A stretch of DNA of 60,826 nucleotides, from contig PVWD01000007.1 of the NCBI GenBank assembly GCA_003003615.1, forward strand, positions 1 to 60,826, read 5' to 3'. Both the position numbers and the translations under genes were made by a program. The notes beneath the pieces are model-generated. The model worked only from the letters and a program-made list of their open reading frames with translations, ran no database searches and was not told where the DNA came from. Below are positions 37,758 through 46,286 of the stretch, in pieces (position 1 is the stretch's first letter; the number at the start of each line of letters is the position of its first letter). Source of the stretch: a filamentous cyanobacterium CCP2. Its GTDB lineage: Bacteria; Cyanobacteriota; Cyanobacteriia; Elainellales; Elainellaceae.

Positions 37758-40055
37758 TCAGAGCCGCCATTCTCGTTCCTCTAGCTCTTTCTGGGGCAAC
37801 AACAAAGCAGCTTCAATTTCCTGCCGTACTGCCTCCGTAACTTCACAATTGCTATTGAGGCAATCGAGCAGCAATTGGTTCGCATCGTAATAGCGTTGTA
37901 ACACCTGCTGTTGCTCCGGGCTGAAGTGCCAGTTCTGTTGAAGGTTGTGGTGCTCGGCGATCGCCCCTTTCAGTTGCTCTGTCCACGCCAGATGATTGGC
38001 TTGCCACCAATTCTCAAACTGGGTTTTATCCTGGGCTGGGTCAGGCAGTTGGTCTTTCAAGTGTTGTAAGGTTTGCTGTAACCCAATATCCAGGACAACC
38101 ACCAGCGCATTACTCAGTGCATCAGCACAGGCATGGGCATGGGCAAAATCGGGACTGGAACCCATTGCACATTCCAGCACCAGATCATCCAGGGCGACAT
38201 CCAGAAACATCCCCTGATCCAGAGTGCAGGCGAGGGCAAAGTGGGGGGCAAGGTGCGGCGATTGAGTGAGGGACAGGTAAACCGCACGAGTGGCAGCAGG
38301 GGGAACAGGTGGAAGTAAGGACTTTTGGCTAGCCCAGGTTAAAAACTCCTGGAGATAAGGATCTTGGGCAACGATCGCGTCAATGTGCTGTTTCATCAAC
38401 TGCACTAAAGAATCGGCACTACGCAACATTGCGGCGGTAAGCAAAAAGATTTCGCGCCATCGGGGTTCCGTAATGTGGCTGACTAAGTGTTCCAATGCCT
38501 GCTCTAACGCTTGTAAGTTATGACTAGCAACAATTTTACGCGCCATGAAATATTCTTGAAATGCCAAATAGGAGAACGAGAAAATCCCCCGGACGCGCTC
38601 TGCTAGCAAACCGTGTTGCAGTTCGATCGCCTTAAGTATTCCTTCACTGTCAAGCTGTAGTTCTTCAGGTTCAGTGGGCGCATTGGGCAAGTCCTGAACG
38701 TAATCGCTAATGTACTGTTCAATCTCTTGCTGCTCAAAAAAGTGATGCCCTTGTTCAAACGTTGCTGCGGCAATTTGGCTCATCAGCCTCAGCTTTTGGG
38801 GCAGTAAAAACCCACGGTAGACCTCATCTCGTTGAATGCCTCTGGACTCGTCCCATTTGCCCAGAAGCAGATCTAAACATTGCTTATAAAACTGAGCGTT
38901 TTTTGTTGGAAATTTTTCTTGTCGATGAAACACCCAGCAGGCTAAATGCAAAAACAAAGGATTCACAACCAGGCGGCGCAGGTGCAGGTTCTCAGGCAGG
39001 TCTAATTTCTGAATAAACTGAACCGCAAGTTCTTCCTCAATGGGAGCACGAGTCAGTATAGCGAACCACTTCTGAGCAAACGCAGCAATTTGGTCTTGGG
39101 TAAACGGAGCAATTTCCACATCTGTAAACCGCTGAATCGTAAACGGCTTAGCTGCCGTTCGACAGGTCACCACAAACAAATTCTTTTGATAATTCTCGGA
39201 GAAGCGACGAATTTCATTGATCACCGCCTTGCTCTCTGGCTGAAGCACTTCATCCAGTCCATCGAGCAACAACAACACGCTACCCTGACGGAGCAAGGTT
39301 TCCAGCACCGATTGATCGGCAATACCAGAGGTCAGAAACTCTGCTTGAATATAGTGCAATAAGCTGCACTCGCCAGCCGCTTTGAACTCGTCAGCAAAAT
39401 CCCTCAAAGTGATAAAGATTGGCACTCGATCGGCAGCAAAGTTGCCCTGATTGCACTGAATCGCCAGATGTTGCAAAAAGGTAGTTTTTCCGGCTCCGGG
39501 CTTGCCCAACACCCGCAGTTTGGAATAGGTTTCAATGGCATGGATGCCCGTAATTTGCTTTAAAGAAACCGCACCTAAACCCACACGATCGAACGCTGTG
39601 GAGGACAAATCTTGCAGGTTAGAGACTTCTAACCACTGCTGGCTAGGAATTTCTTCCAGAATATTGACATCAATGTAAATATCGTTGATGCTGACGGGAC
39701 GGTTGATATCGAGCAGTTGCAACGTACCGCACTGGTTTTGAATTTTATCCTGCCGTTGCGATCGAACCTGTTGCACCAAATCCTTGATTTGAACATTCTC
39801 AGCCTGTTCTCCCAATTCAACAAACTCGGCTGGCGGATTTTCGGCAATCTCTCGCCAATCTAGCTCCAGAACAGTACACAGTTCAATAAACGTATGACGT
39901 TCAATCGGACGACCCGTAAAAAATCTCCAAACCGGCTGACGGGTTTTTAAATTCACTTCGCCCGCCAAGTTTTCCTGCGTCCAACCCTTGCGATTGAACG
40001 ATCGTCTGGCTTGTTGAATCCCACTTGGGGAAGCATGGAGCGATCGTTTTGCCAT
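37758..40055 (-). CDS. HTH-NACHT NTPase (STAND-type)
   Basis: A 765-residue signalling NTPase. Residues 18-75 form a helix-turn-helix-like domain (GWTQENLAGEVNLKTRQPVWRFF). The NACHT domain has Walker A VLGKPGAGKTTFL (about residue 185) and Walker B VLLLLDGLDEVL, with the winged-helix region around residues 330-420. Residues 500-765 are helical repeats that would act as the sensor. Bacterial NACHT proteins of this shape include anti-phage NLR relatives. No effector domain is evident beyond the N-terminal HTH, so regulation of transcription or interaction with a separate effector is possible. It stands alone. Confidence 0.88.
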   Translation of the reverse strand: MAKRSLHASPSGIQQARRSFNRKGWTQENLAGEVNLKTRQPVWRFFTGRPIERHTFIELCTVLELDWREIAENPPAEFVELGEQAENVQIKDLVQQVRSQRQDKIQNQCGTLQLLDINRPVSINDIYIDVNILEEIPSQQWLEVSNLQDLSSTAFDRVGLGAVSLKQITGIHAIETYSKLRVLGKPGAGKTTFLQHLAIQCNQGNFAADRVPIFITLRDFADEFKAAGECSLLHYIQAEFLTSGIADQSVLETLLRQGSVLLLLDGLDEVLQPESKAVINEIRRFSENYQKNLFVVTCRTAAKPFTIQRFTDVEIAPFTQDQIAAFAQKWFAILTRAPIEEELAVQFIQKLDLPENLHLRRLVVNPLFLHLACWVFHRQEKFPTKNAQFYKQCLDLLLGKWDESRGIQRDEVYRGFLLPQKLRLMSQIAAATFEQGHHFFEQQEIEQYISDYVQDLPNAPTEPEELQLDSEGILKAIELQHGLLAERVRGIFSFSYLAFQEYFMARKIVASHNLQALEQALEHLVSHITEPRWREIFLLTAAMLRSADSLVQLMKQHIDAIVAQDPYLQEFLTWASQKSLLPPVPPAATRAVYLSLTQSPHLAPHFALACTLDQGMFLDVALDDLVLECAMGSSPDFAHAHACADALSNALVVVLDIGLQQTLQHLKDQLPDPAQDKTQFENWWQANHLAWTEQLKGAIAEHHNLQQNWHFSPEQQQVLQRYYDANQLLLDCLNSNCEVTEAVRQEIEAALLLPQKELEEREWRL

Positions 40056-40484
40056 GAGAAAAGAGATGCCCCAAGGTTTTTGCTAAGGAATAAGATTTAA
40101 ACTTTTATTGCTAATCCTGATCTTATACCTTATTTTCATAAAACTATCTCTTGTGACGAGGTCGTTCTACACAATGGAGTCAGTAGCCTGAGAACTACAA
40201 CGTTTTCGTTGAATCTGAATCAATTTGTATAAGTTGATTCATGAAAATCGATTTATTCGATGATTTAGATCTAACTTTTCTCATACATTCGATTGTTACC
40301 CGCCTAGCTAATCAATACAGGTATAATTAAGAGGCAGGTTTATTCATGCATCAGATCCTCTTCAGCGATCGATCAATCAATCTATATCTGTGCTGGATCA
40401 AGAGTAACTAAAGCAACGCTGAATTCTAAACTATTTTCATTCTTAAAACCAAGAAGTCAGATCTTTTGATCTGAGGAGAACATT
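40056..40484. other. Intergenic stretch with two hairpins
   Basis: About 430 bp between divergent genes. TGAATCAA-N10-TTGATTCA (40216-40241) is a perfect 8-bp-arm inverted repeat suitable for a regulator. TCAGATC-TTTT-GATCTGA (40457-40474) is a 7-bp stem ending one base before the GGAG ribosome site of the next gene, so it lies in that mRNA leader. Confidence 0.6.
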
Positions 40485-40928
40485 ATGGGTGAGAAAATTG
40501 ACAACTTTGTGAATACGCTTCGAGAGAACTTAAATGCGATCGACGATCGACTGCAATCCGTCAAATCTACGATCGATTCTACCTCTAAGGAAACGCAAGC
40601 AACCGTGCAGTCCAAGCTTGATGAGGTTAAGACAAAACTGAATGACAGAAAACATGAATTTGAACAATACAAAGCCAAGCTAGCCGTTCAAGCAGAAGAA
40701 TTAAAAGTGAAGGCAGAGTCGAATGTTCAAGAAATGAAAATGAGTTGGAAAATCAATGAACTTAACCGTCGAGCCAATACTGCTGAAGAATATGCGACCA
40801 CAGCGATTGCGGTAGCAGTGGCTGCCATTGATGAGGCGGAAGAGGCAATGTTGATAGCGATCGCGGCAAAACTAGACGCGGGCGAGGAGAATGGCGGATC
40901 TAGTTCTTCCTCACTCGATCACAAATAG
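40485..40928 (+). CDS. Helical/coiled-coil stress-type hypothetical protein
   Basis: A 147-residue, highly charged, almost wholly helical protein. Residues 1-85 have heptad character (LQSVKSTIDSTSKETQATVQSKLDEVKTKL); residues 95-130 are Ala-rich helix (ATTAIAVAVAAIDEAEEAMLIAIAA) and the end is Ser-rich. No named family is recognised; it resembles apolipoprotein-like or LEA-like stress proteins. The ribosome site GGAG is 6 nt before ATG and is flanked by a small hairpin. The next gene follows 31 nt after its stop. Confidence 0.75.
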   Translation: MGEKIDNFVNTLRENLNAIDDRLQSVKSTIDSTSKETQATVQSKLDEVKTKLNDRKHEFEQYKAKLAVQAEELKVKAESNVQEMKMSWKINELNRRANTAEEYATTAIAVAVAAIDEAEEAMLIAIAAKLDAGEENGGSSSSSLDHK

Positions 40929-40959
40929 CTCAGATCAGAATCAGGGTCAAGAGTAGAGG

Positions 40960-41433
40960 ATGAAACAGATGTATACCGATAAAGAAGCATTGAGTTTAAT
41001 ACAAAATCTGAGTCCAGGTGAGTCTGTGCAATGGTGGGAAGCACCAGCCCTCTTAGACCATCATCTTGAAGGGACTCCGGGCAGCCATAGTTTATCCTTG
41101 ACCCTAGATAGCATCAGGGCTGAAAAGGGATTCAGGTTTCTAATCTTGAGCTACAAAAACAAGCCTTCGGTCATTCTAAAAGCTGAAGATTGGAAGGCAT
41201 TATTTATGCAGTTAGAAATGTTGGCAAGGTTCCACGTTGCACTGGGTACAGAATATACCTTACCGCTCTCCCAGGTGTTACAGTCTGTTCACCATCTCCC
41301 GTTTGAAGGAACCTATTGGACAATCCTACCGTTAGAGGTGTGGACGAACCTATTCCGAAAGCTAGAAGCGTGTTATCACCCGGCTGAATGGAAAGCCCTG
41401 ACTGATGGACTGAAATGGTTACAAGAAAAATAA
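40960..41433 (+). CDS. Hypothetical protein
   Basis: A 157-residue soluble protein with mixed alpha/beta character, many Trp and Leu residues and no motif I recognise (SVQWWEAPALLDHHLEGTPG; LPLEVWTNLFRKLEACYHPAEW). It sits in a three-gene co-directional run (40485, 40960, 41446) with gaps of 31 and 12 nt, so the three are probably one operon. Confidence 0.65.
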   Translation: MKQMYTDKEALSLIQNLSPGESVQWWEAPALLDHHLEGTPGSHSLSLTLDSIRAEKGFRFLILSYKNKPSVILKAEDWKALFMQLEMLARFHVALGTEYTLPLSQVLQSVHHLPFEGTYWTILPLEVWTNLFRKLEACYHPAEWKALTDGLKWLQEK

Positions 41434-41445
41434 TGGAGTATTTCT

Positions 41446-41661
41446 ATGAGTAAAACACCCTACGAACAAGATTCCGCCGTTCGCTCACGCCAGTCCGTGC
41501 GTGTGAATGATTCTGTGAAGTATCGCGGACACAACAAACAGTCGATCGCTCGATTTCACAATGACATTTTACGAGTCGTTGTGGTGATGCCTGGAGAAGT
41601 TGAAGTTGTCCACGGAACCGATCGGCATTGGTTAGGTCGCGGTGAGATTGAAGTGCTGTAA
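41446..41661 (+). CDS. Hypothetical small protein
   Basis: A 71-residue protein; residues 20-71 have a beta-rich pattern (VNDSVKYRGHNKQSIARFHNDILRVVVVMPGEVEVV). No family is recognised. It starts 12 nt after the previous stop with GGAG in between. An overlapping minus-strand frame is weaker. Confidence 0.6.
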   Translation: MSKTPYEQDSAVRSRQSVRVNDSVKYRGHNKQSIARFHNDILRVVVVMPGEVEVVHGTDRHWLGRGEIEVL

Positions 41662-41738
41662 TACACAATTTGATCAGCTTTCTACAAAGAATAGGCGGTT
41701 AATTCAGTTTATCCGCCGTATCACTGTTTCAAGCAAAT

Positions 41739-41764
41739 TAAAAAAACCCTACGAGAGTAGGGCT
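41739..41764 (-). terminator. Rho-independent terminator of the second RRM gene
   Basis: CCCTAC (41747-41752) and GTAGGG (41757-41762) form a stem with loop GAGA. Read on the minus strand it is followed by a T run (complement of the A run at 41739-41746). It lies about 105 nt after the RRM stop. Confidence 0.8.
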
Positions 41765-41867
41765 ATTCAACGCAGTTTGTAAACCAGATCCCATCCAAAA
41801 CGCTCCATTTTTTGCATACGTCTGGTTTTTAAGGTTGTTCAAGCGTTGCTTACTTCAGCATCAGGGA

Positions 41868-42167
41868 TCAGTAACGCCGAGATGAACCATTTCTATCCCG
41901 ATTTCCCCCAGAAGAACCTCTGTCCTCACGGGGTTTCGCTTTATTGACCTTCAAGTCTCGCCCCATCCACTCTGCCCCGTCTAGCCCTTCGATCGCAGCT
42001 GCTTCTTCAGCTTCTGTACCCATTTCGATAAATGCAAATCCTCGCTGACGACCTGTTTCGCGATCGGTGGGTAGCATAACCCGACTCACCGTCCCATACT
42101 CAGCAAAGATCTGAGTCAAATTTTCTTGCGTAGCATCGTAGGATAAATTGCCAACGTAAAGCGACAT
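41868..42167 (-). CDS. RRM RNA-binding protein, second copy
   Basis: A 99-residue single-RRM protein, paralogous to 2129-2437. RNP2 is LYVGNL (residues 3-8) and RNP1 RGFAFIEM; the tail (SSGGNRDRNGSSRRY) is shorter in Gly than in the first copy. GGAG precedes the ATG. It is divergent from the broken csbD, so both RRM genes in the window have a csbD neighbour. Likely roles are cold response and mRNA handling. Confidence 0.93.
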   Translation of the reverse strand: MSLYVGNLSYDATQENLTQIFAEYGTVSRVMLPTDRETGRQRGFAFIEMGTEAEEAAAIEGLDGAEWMGRDLKVNKAKPREDRGSSGGNRDRNGSSRRY

Positions 42168-42338
42168 AAAAGCTCTCCAGAATCAGAGGGTGTAGAAAGT
42201 TAGATTCGGAGAAAAGTCTGTAAAACAAATTACAACCGAAAATAATTCTTTGCTTACCCAAACGCTAACACAAAAAATCGAATAACTTGCAAACTTAACA
42301 AATTACTGGCTCAAATTTTAATAAGCTAGAGAACATAA

Positions 42339-42521
42339 ATGTCTTTAGAAGATAGAGCAAAAGCAACAGGCAAAAATATTGAAGGCAAAGTTTAAGAAGC
42401 AAAAGGCGATGTGACTGGTGACCAAAAGGATAAGGTAGAGGGCAAAGCCAAGCAAGGTGAAGCTGCTGCTCGCCACGGTGTAGAAGATGTTAAAGACGAA
42501 GTCAAGAAGGCGATCGACTAA
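42339..42521 (+). pseudogene. csbD-like gene interrupted by an in-frame stop
   Basis: A second csbD copy, nearly identical in plan to 725-907: MSLEDRAKATGKNIEGKV, then TAA at 42393-42395 where the intact copy has the Gln codon CAG or CAA (one substitution from CAA), then EAKGDVTGDQKDKVEGKAKQG and on to KKAID and its natural stop at 42519. No other lesion is visible, so the loss looks recent or is a sequencing error. Readthrough would restore a normal 60-residue protein. Confidence 0.9.
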
Positions 42522-42664
42522 CGCATTATTCTCAATCCTTGTTCATCAACCGAGAATGACTGCATAAATGCATGAATAACGTTGAGGTCGCTTGGACTTT
42601 AACTAAGCTGCTGAACCAATAGAAGGTTCTCTATCATTAGATGAAGTGATTGAAAAATGTAGTG

Positions 42665-42695
42665 AAAGCCCTTGGATTAATTTACGGGGGCTTTT
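42665..42695 (+). terminator. Terminator-like hairpin after the csbD pseudogene
   Basis: AAAGCCC (42665-42671) pairs with GGGCTTT (42688-42694), followed by TCTAGG; the T run is short. It probably ended the csbD transcript. Confidence 0.5.
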
Positions 42696-42775
42696 CTAGG
42701 CTCATTTACCTCGAAATTTTAATGTTCAGCAAGCCTATACTAATGTTTAACAACCTATTAAATACAATAAGGTGA

Positions 42776-43003
42776 ATGATGAGTGACCGAGATCAACAAA
42801 AAGGATACTTGGCATCGATCGCCCAATCCTTTGATGTAGGCGATTTTGACTATATGTCCCCTGAAGAATTGCGCGCACTCGATACCTTAATTGCGAATGC
42901 CTGGAAAACATTCAAAGAGGGCGAAGATGTAAATGGTGCAATTAATGAGATTGAAACGGCTTTAGGACGCAAATCAACTGGCGATGTCACCTACTCGCCA
43001 TGA
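42776..43003 (+). CDS. Small acidic hypothetical protein
   Basis: A 75-residue acidic helical protein (FDYMSPEELRALDTLIANAWKTFKEGEDVNGAINEIETAL). AAGG precedes the tandem ATGATG (42776 or 42779). No family is recognised. It is the last chromosomal-type gene before the candidate transposon left end, whose repeats start 84 bp after its stop. Confidence 0.65.
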   Translation: MMSDRDQQKGYLASIAQSFDVGDFDYMSPEELRALDTLIANAWKTFKEGEDVNGAINEIETALGRKSTGDVTYSP

Positions 43004-43079
43004 GTAGTAGACGCTTACCCGAACTAGGAAATGCCTCCAGATTGGCGATCGTCTCTTCAACGAGCAAAACCAACCTAAA

Positions 43080-43138
43080 TGTGAAGTGTCCATTAAAGAG
43101 CTATTTGTCGAATTTAAAGACTCAGTGACAATTTAAAA
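43080..43138 (+). mobile_element. Candidate left end of a Tn7-like (CAST V-K-like) transposon
   Basis: Starting at TGTGAAGTGTCC (43080) are three related motifs about 19 bp apart: GTGTCCATTAAAG (43087), TGTCGAATTTAAAG (43106) and GTGACAATTTAAA (43125). This resembles the TGT-terminus and multiple TGTCG/TGACA-containing TnsB-binding repeats at the left end of type V-K CRISPR-associated transposons. It is followed about 170 bp later by tnsB, the usual distance. No matching right end was found inside the window, so the boundary is a proposal. Confidence 0.5.
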
Positions 43139-43254
43139 CACTCACCTAGAGTGCCCACATAGTAAGAGTTTTAGGTTTTCCTGATGGGTTTTTATTCTTT
43201 TTATAGGCTTGAATAGTTATTTGCCTTTTTTCCTGGAACCCTTAAAAACGGTTT

Positions 43255-43302
43255 AAACTGATAATTGCCTTTTTTCGGTTATCCTCCGAAGGTTATCAGT
43301 TT
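43255..43302 (+). promoter_or_regulatory. Inverted repeat in the tnsB leader
   Basis: AAACTGATAA (43255-43264) and TTATCAGTTT (43293-43302) are perfect 10-bp arms ending 5 nt before the tnsB ATG, with an inner TTCGG...CCGAA stem. In RNA this would bury the ribosome-binding region; in DNA it could be an operator. TTGCCTTTTTTC also occurs twice (43221, 43265). Confidence 0.6.
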
Positions 43303-43307
43303 AGCTT

Positions 43308-43868
43308 ATGGAAGATCTCAAACCCATATCTGCTGCTCAGTTGTCCACCGATTCCAGTGGAGTAACAGCCTTTGTGGATGAAGATCAGCAGCCTGCTTAT
43401 AAAATTCTGATCGAGCTTGTCGAGGATCTGGATAAGCGAAGAGAGGTAATGCGGAAGATCGAGGCGATCGAAGATATTACTCAAGCCTCTGACGATCTCA
43501 AGCGGGAGAAGATTCAGCTATGGGCAGATCGACTGGAGAAGAACCCTAGAACGATCACGCGATGGCTGGAGAAAGTTGAGAAAGAAGGATTGGCTTCGAT
43601 CGCTAGAGCTACCCGCTCCGATGCAGGACAAATCAAGGGTAATAAACGATGGAAGCACTCTGTTCAGTATTGGACTGAGTTTATTCTCAAGACCTATAAC
43701 GATGGCATCAAAGCTAAGTTGGGTATAACCCCCAACCTTGTGAACAATCAGGTCAAGAGCCATGCTGAATTAGAACTAAGGTTAAAACAGGGCGAGTACC
43801 CTTCACATCCGTTTGTGTACAAAATTCTAGAACCCCTCATCGAGATAAAAGCAGCGAAAGGTGCGTAA
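43308..43868 (+). CDS. tnsB: TnsB N-terminal part (DNA-binding helix-turn-helix domains)
   Basis: 186 residues corresponding to the N-terminal DNA-binding half of a TnsB/MuA-like transposase. Residues 55-105 contain a helix-turn-helix (LWADRLEKNPRTITRWLEKVEKEGLASIARATRSD) as in V-K TnsB, and residues 110-180 match the second DNA-binding domain up to the linker (HPFVYKILEPLIEIKAAKG). The frame then stops at 43866, and the catalytic part resumes one frame over with an 8-nt overlap. Either the protein is made as two chains, or by +1 frameshifting at GCG-AAA-GGT, or the gene is broken by a 1-nt indel. Confidence 0.85.
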   Translation: MEDLKPISAAQLSTDSSGVTAFVDEDQQPAYKILIELVEDLDKRREVMRKIEAIEDITQASDDLKREKIQLWADRLEKNPRTITRWLEKVEKEGLASIARATRSDAGQIKGNKRWKHSVQYWTEFILKTYNDGIKAKLGITPNLVNNQVKSHAELELRLKQGEYPSHPFVYKILEPLIEIKAAKGA

Positions 43869-45252
43869 TCCAGGGCAGGGACCTGGAATCATTGTCAAAG
43901 TTACAAGCGGGAAGAAAGGTGGCAAATCGGCTGAGGAGGATATTGAGGTCATCCGCAGCAATCAGGTTTGGCAAATTGATCACACTCGGTTGGATAACTT
44001 ACTTGCTGATGAGAAGGGCGATCTTGCTTGCTCTGTCTGGATTACTGCGGTGATTGATACATGGTCAGGCTGCGTGATGGGGTATCACCTCAGCTTTGGC
44101 TCTGCGGGATCTCACGAGGTTGCTCTGGCGCTACGCCACGCTATTTTACCGAAGCATTATGACCCTGAGTTTCAACTTAAGGAAGAGTGGGAGGTATGTG
44201 GTCTTCCTGAGTACATTGTCACCGATCGCGCCAAAGAGTTTAAGTCAGCACACCTGAAGCACATTGCATCAAATTTAGGTATCAAGTTGCGACTTCGTCT
44301 CTATACAGAACAAGGTGGAATCGTAGAGCGGTTATTTTTGGAGCTGAAAACCGAATTTGCTGCATTGATACTTGGCTTTAAAGGGGGGAGCCTGAAAGAG
44401 CGACCAGAAAATGCTGAGAAGTATGCCTGTGTTGTATTTGAGGACTATGACCGTAAGTTAGTACAGCATTTCGTAGACCACCACAACAAACATCTCTATC
44501 CGAGGGCTGAAAATCAAACGCGCTTAATGAGATGGAAAGCAGGTCTATTAGGTGGTCAGCCTAAAAGGCCTGCAAGTGAGCGAGAACTTGACCTGTGTTT
44601 AATGAAAACGACAACGCGCAATGTTGAAGAGCGGGGATGCATTAATTTTGAGAAGTTGGTCTATACAGCGAGTTTAAGTCGGGAAGAGGATGGGCATTGG
44701 CGCTATGACAAGAGGGCGAACTTCCTTAAAGACTATGAAGGCAAGGAAGTTTTAATTCGATACAACCCAACAAACATTGTTTATGTTCTCGTCTACACGG
44801 TTGAGGAGAATGGTCAGCCATCTGAATTCTTAGGCACAATTAGGGCTAGAGATTTAGAGGAGGAGCGTTTATCTCTGAAAGAATGGAAGGATCGCAAGGC
44901 TCAGATTCGTAGGGAGGGTAAGGGGATTGATCAGTCGTCTATCTTAGCTCAACAACGGAATTTATATGTGTCTTCAGTTGAAACAGCTAAAACATTAAAG
45001 GGACGGCGCAAGAAGGAGAATAACCGAATCACGAAAAGGTCTGAACATTCGGATAGAGTAGTGCAATTATTTCCTCCCAATATTTCTTCCGCCGATACGC
45101 TCCCAGATGCTATACCGGATGGCGAGGCTGCCCCTTCAACCGAAGCACCCTCAGAGGATTTGCAATCCACACCGAAACCACCTAAAATTCAGGCTAAACC
45201 TGCTTTGTATGTTGTTTCCGATTGGGATGAGTTTGTAGAGGACAGGTGGTGA
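43861..45252 (+). CDS. tnsB: TnsB C-terminal part (DDE integrase core)
   Basis: 463 residues holding the RNase-H-fold catalytic core. The DDE triad is intact: Asp40 (VWQIDHTRLD), Asp122 (IVTDRAKEF) and Glu156 (GGIVERLFLELK). A beta-barrel and a Lys/Arg-rich region follow, ending in the short acidic-aromatic tail DWDEFVEDRW, which parallels the TnsC-contacting C-terminal hook of V-K TnsB (DYEQLREEYGF in ShCAST). The start would be GTG 43861, overlapping the upstream stop, with poor ribosome site. It cuts and joins transposon 3' ends. tnsC starts 11 nt later. Confidence 0.9.
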   Translation: MRNPGQGPGIIVKVTSGKKGGKSAEEDIEVIRSNQVWQIDHTRLDNLLADEKGDLACSVWITAVIDTWSGCVMGYHLSFGSAGSHEVALALRHAILPKHYDPEFQLKEEWEVCGLPEYIVTDRAKEFKSAHLKHIASNLGIKLRLRLYTEQGGIVERLFLELKTEFAALILGFKGGSLKERPENAEKYACVVFEDYDRKLVQHFVDHHNKHLYPRAENQTRLMRWKAGLLGGQPKRPASERELDLCLMKTTTRNVEERGCINFEKLVYTASLSREEDGHWRYDKRANFLKDYEGKEVLIRYNPTNIVYVLVYTVEENGQPSEFLGTIRARDLEEERLSLKEWKDRKAQIRREGKGIDQSSILAQQRNLYVSSVETAKTLKGRRKKENNRITKRSEHSDRVVQLFPPNISSADTLPDAIPDGEAAPSTEAPSEDLQSTPKPPKIQAKPALYVVSDWDEFVEDRW

Positions 45253-45263
45253 GATAACCCAAA

Positions 45264-46229
45264 ATGAGCCAGTCAAACTTAGCAGTTCAGCCACCCGAGG
45301 AGCAACCTCAAGTTTCCCAAGCATCATCTGGAGCGTCACAGCCTAACCAAGCTCCTTCCAATCCTGCGCGAAAGGTTGGGGCGCAAAAGACCCGATCGCC
45401 CGAACAACAAGCAGAAATTGAGCGGATTGGTAGGATTAATCCGTATGTGGGGGTGCAGCGAGATGAGGATTTGTTCACTTGCTTCAATCATTGGAGCGAC
45501 TTGAAAATTTGTGCTCGTGTCCTCACGATCGATCGCTTGGGTTTGTCGAAAGCGATCGACCACTACACCAGACAAACGAGCAAGCGTCGAGGGGACTTGT
45601 TGCAAGTGCCTGCCCCAGTTGCTGCTATTGAAATGGAGCAACATGGTAGTGCGACAAATTTGTTTCTCTTAATTCTGGAATTTCTCTGTAACCCCCTGGA
45701 CTGTGGCTCTTTACGCGATTTACGATCGCGAACTTGGGGGACGCTCAAGGTTTACGGAGTCAAACTTTTGATTGTTAATTACGCGGAATTGTTATCGTTT
45801 GCTGCACTGAATGAGCTGGTGCGGACTTCTGAGAAACTGGGGATTTCTATTGTTCTGGCAGGTTCGCCTTATCTCAACGATTTGCTTGATCCTAACGGCA
45901 ATCGCAAGAAGAGATACGTCAATGTGTACAACACGTTTCGCAAGTATCATCAGTTCAATCTGCTTTCTGTGTCGGACACGGCAACTATTATTCAAGAGTG
46001 GGAGAGAGTAGGATTACGTTGGGCAAACCCACTGAATTTAACCACCGATAGTGCGATCGTCAAACTCTTACACGAGCGGTCACAAGGGCAGCTTCGCCCT
46101 CTTTACGAAAACCTGCGAGAAATTGCAGTTTGGAAATTAGAACATCCTGGGGCGCAAATCAACCCACAAAATATTGACATTGCCCTGGGGAATCAATATC
46201 AGCCTATCTCTAAGCTTAGACAGTTCTAA
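45264..46229 (+). CDS. tnsC: TnsC-like AAA+ regulator with degenerate Walker motifs
   Basis: A 321-residue protein collinear with V-K TnsC from about residue 50 on, after a Gln/Pro/Ser-rich extension. The Walker A region, GESRTGKT in ShCAST TnsC, reads TIDRLGLS (residues 88-95), so the ATP-binding Lys is Leu. Walker B, LIIDEAD, reads LIVNYAE (residues 169-175), so both acidic residues are gone. The rest (GISIVLAGSPYLNDLL; VNVYNTFRKYHQFNLLS; EGYIGR-equivalent QGQLRPLYENLREIAVWKL) is well kept. TnsC filaments need ATP to mark targets and recruit TnsB, so this copy should be unable to bind or hydrolyse ATP normally. Confidence 0.85.
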   Translation: MSQSNLAVQPPEEQPQVSQASSGASQPNQAPSNPARKVGAQKTRSPEQQAEIERIGRINPYVGVQRDEDLFTCFNHWSDLKICARVLTIDRLGLSKAIDHYTRQTSKRRGDLLQVPAPVAAIEMEQHGSATNLFLLILEFLCNPLDCGSLRDLRSRTWGTLKVYGVKLLIVNYAELLSFAALNELVRTSEKLGISIVLAGSPYLNDLLDPNGNRKKRYVNVYNTFRKYHQFNLLSVSDTATIIQEWERVGLRWANPLNLTTDSAIVKLLHERSQGQLRPLYENLREIAVWKLEHPGAQINPQNIDIALGNQYQPISKLRQF

Positions 46230-46286
46230 TGGGCTTGAGTAGGCTGGCTGAGTCGGTTTAGTCGTCTTCCTCATCTGGCAGAAGCG

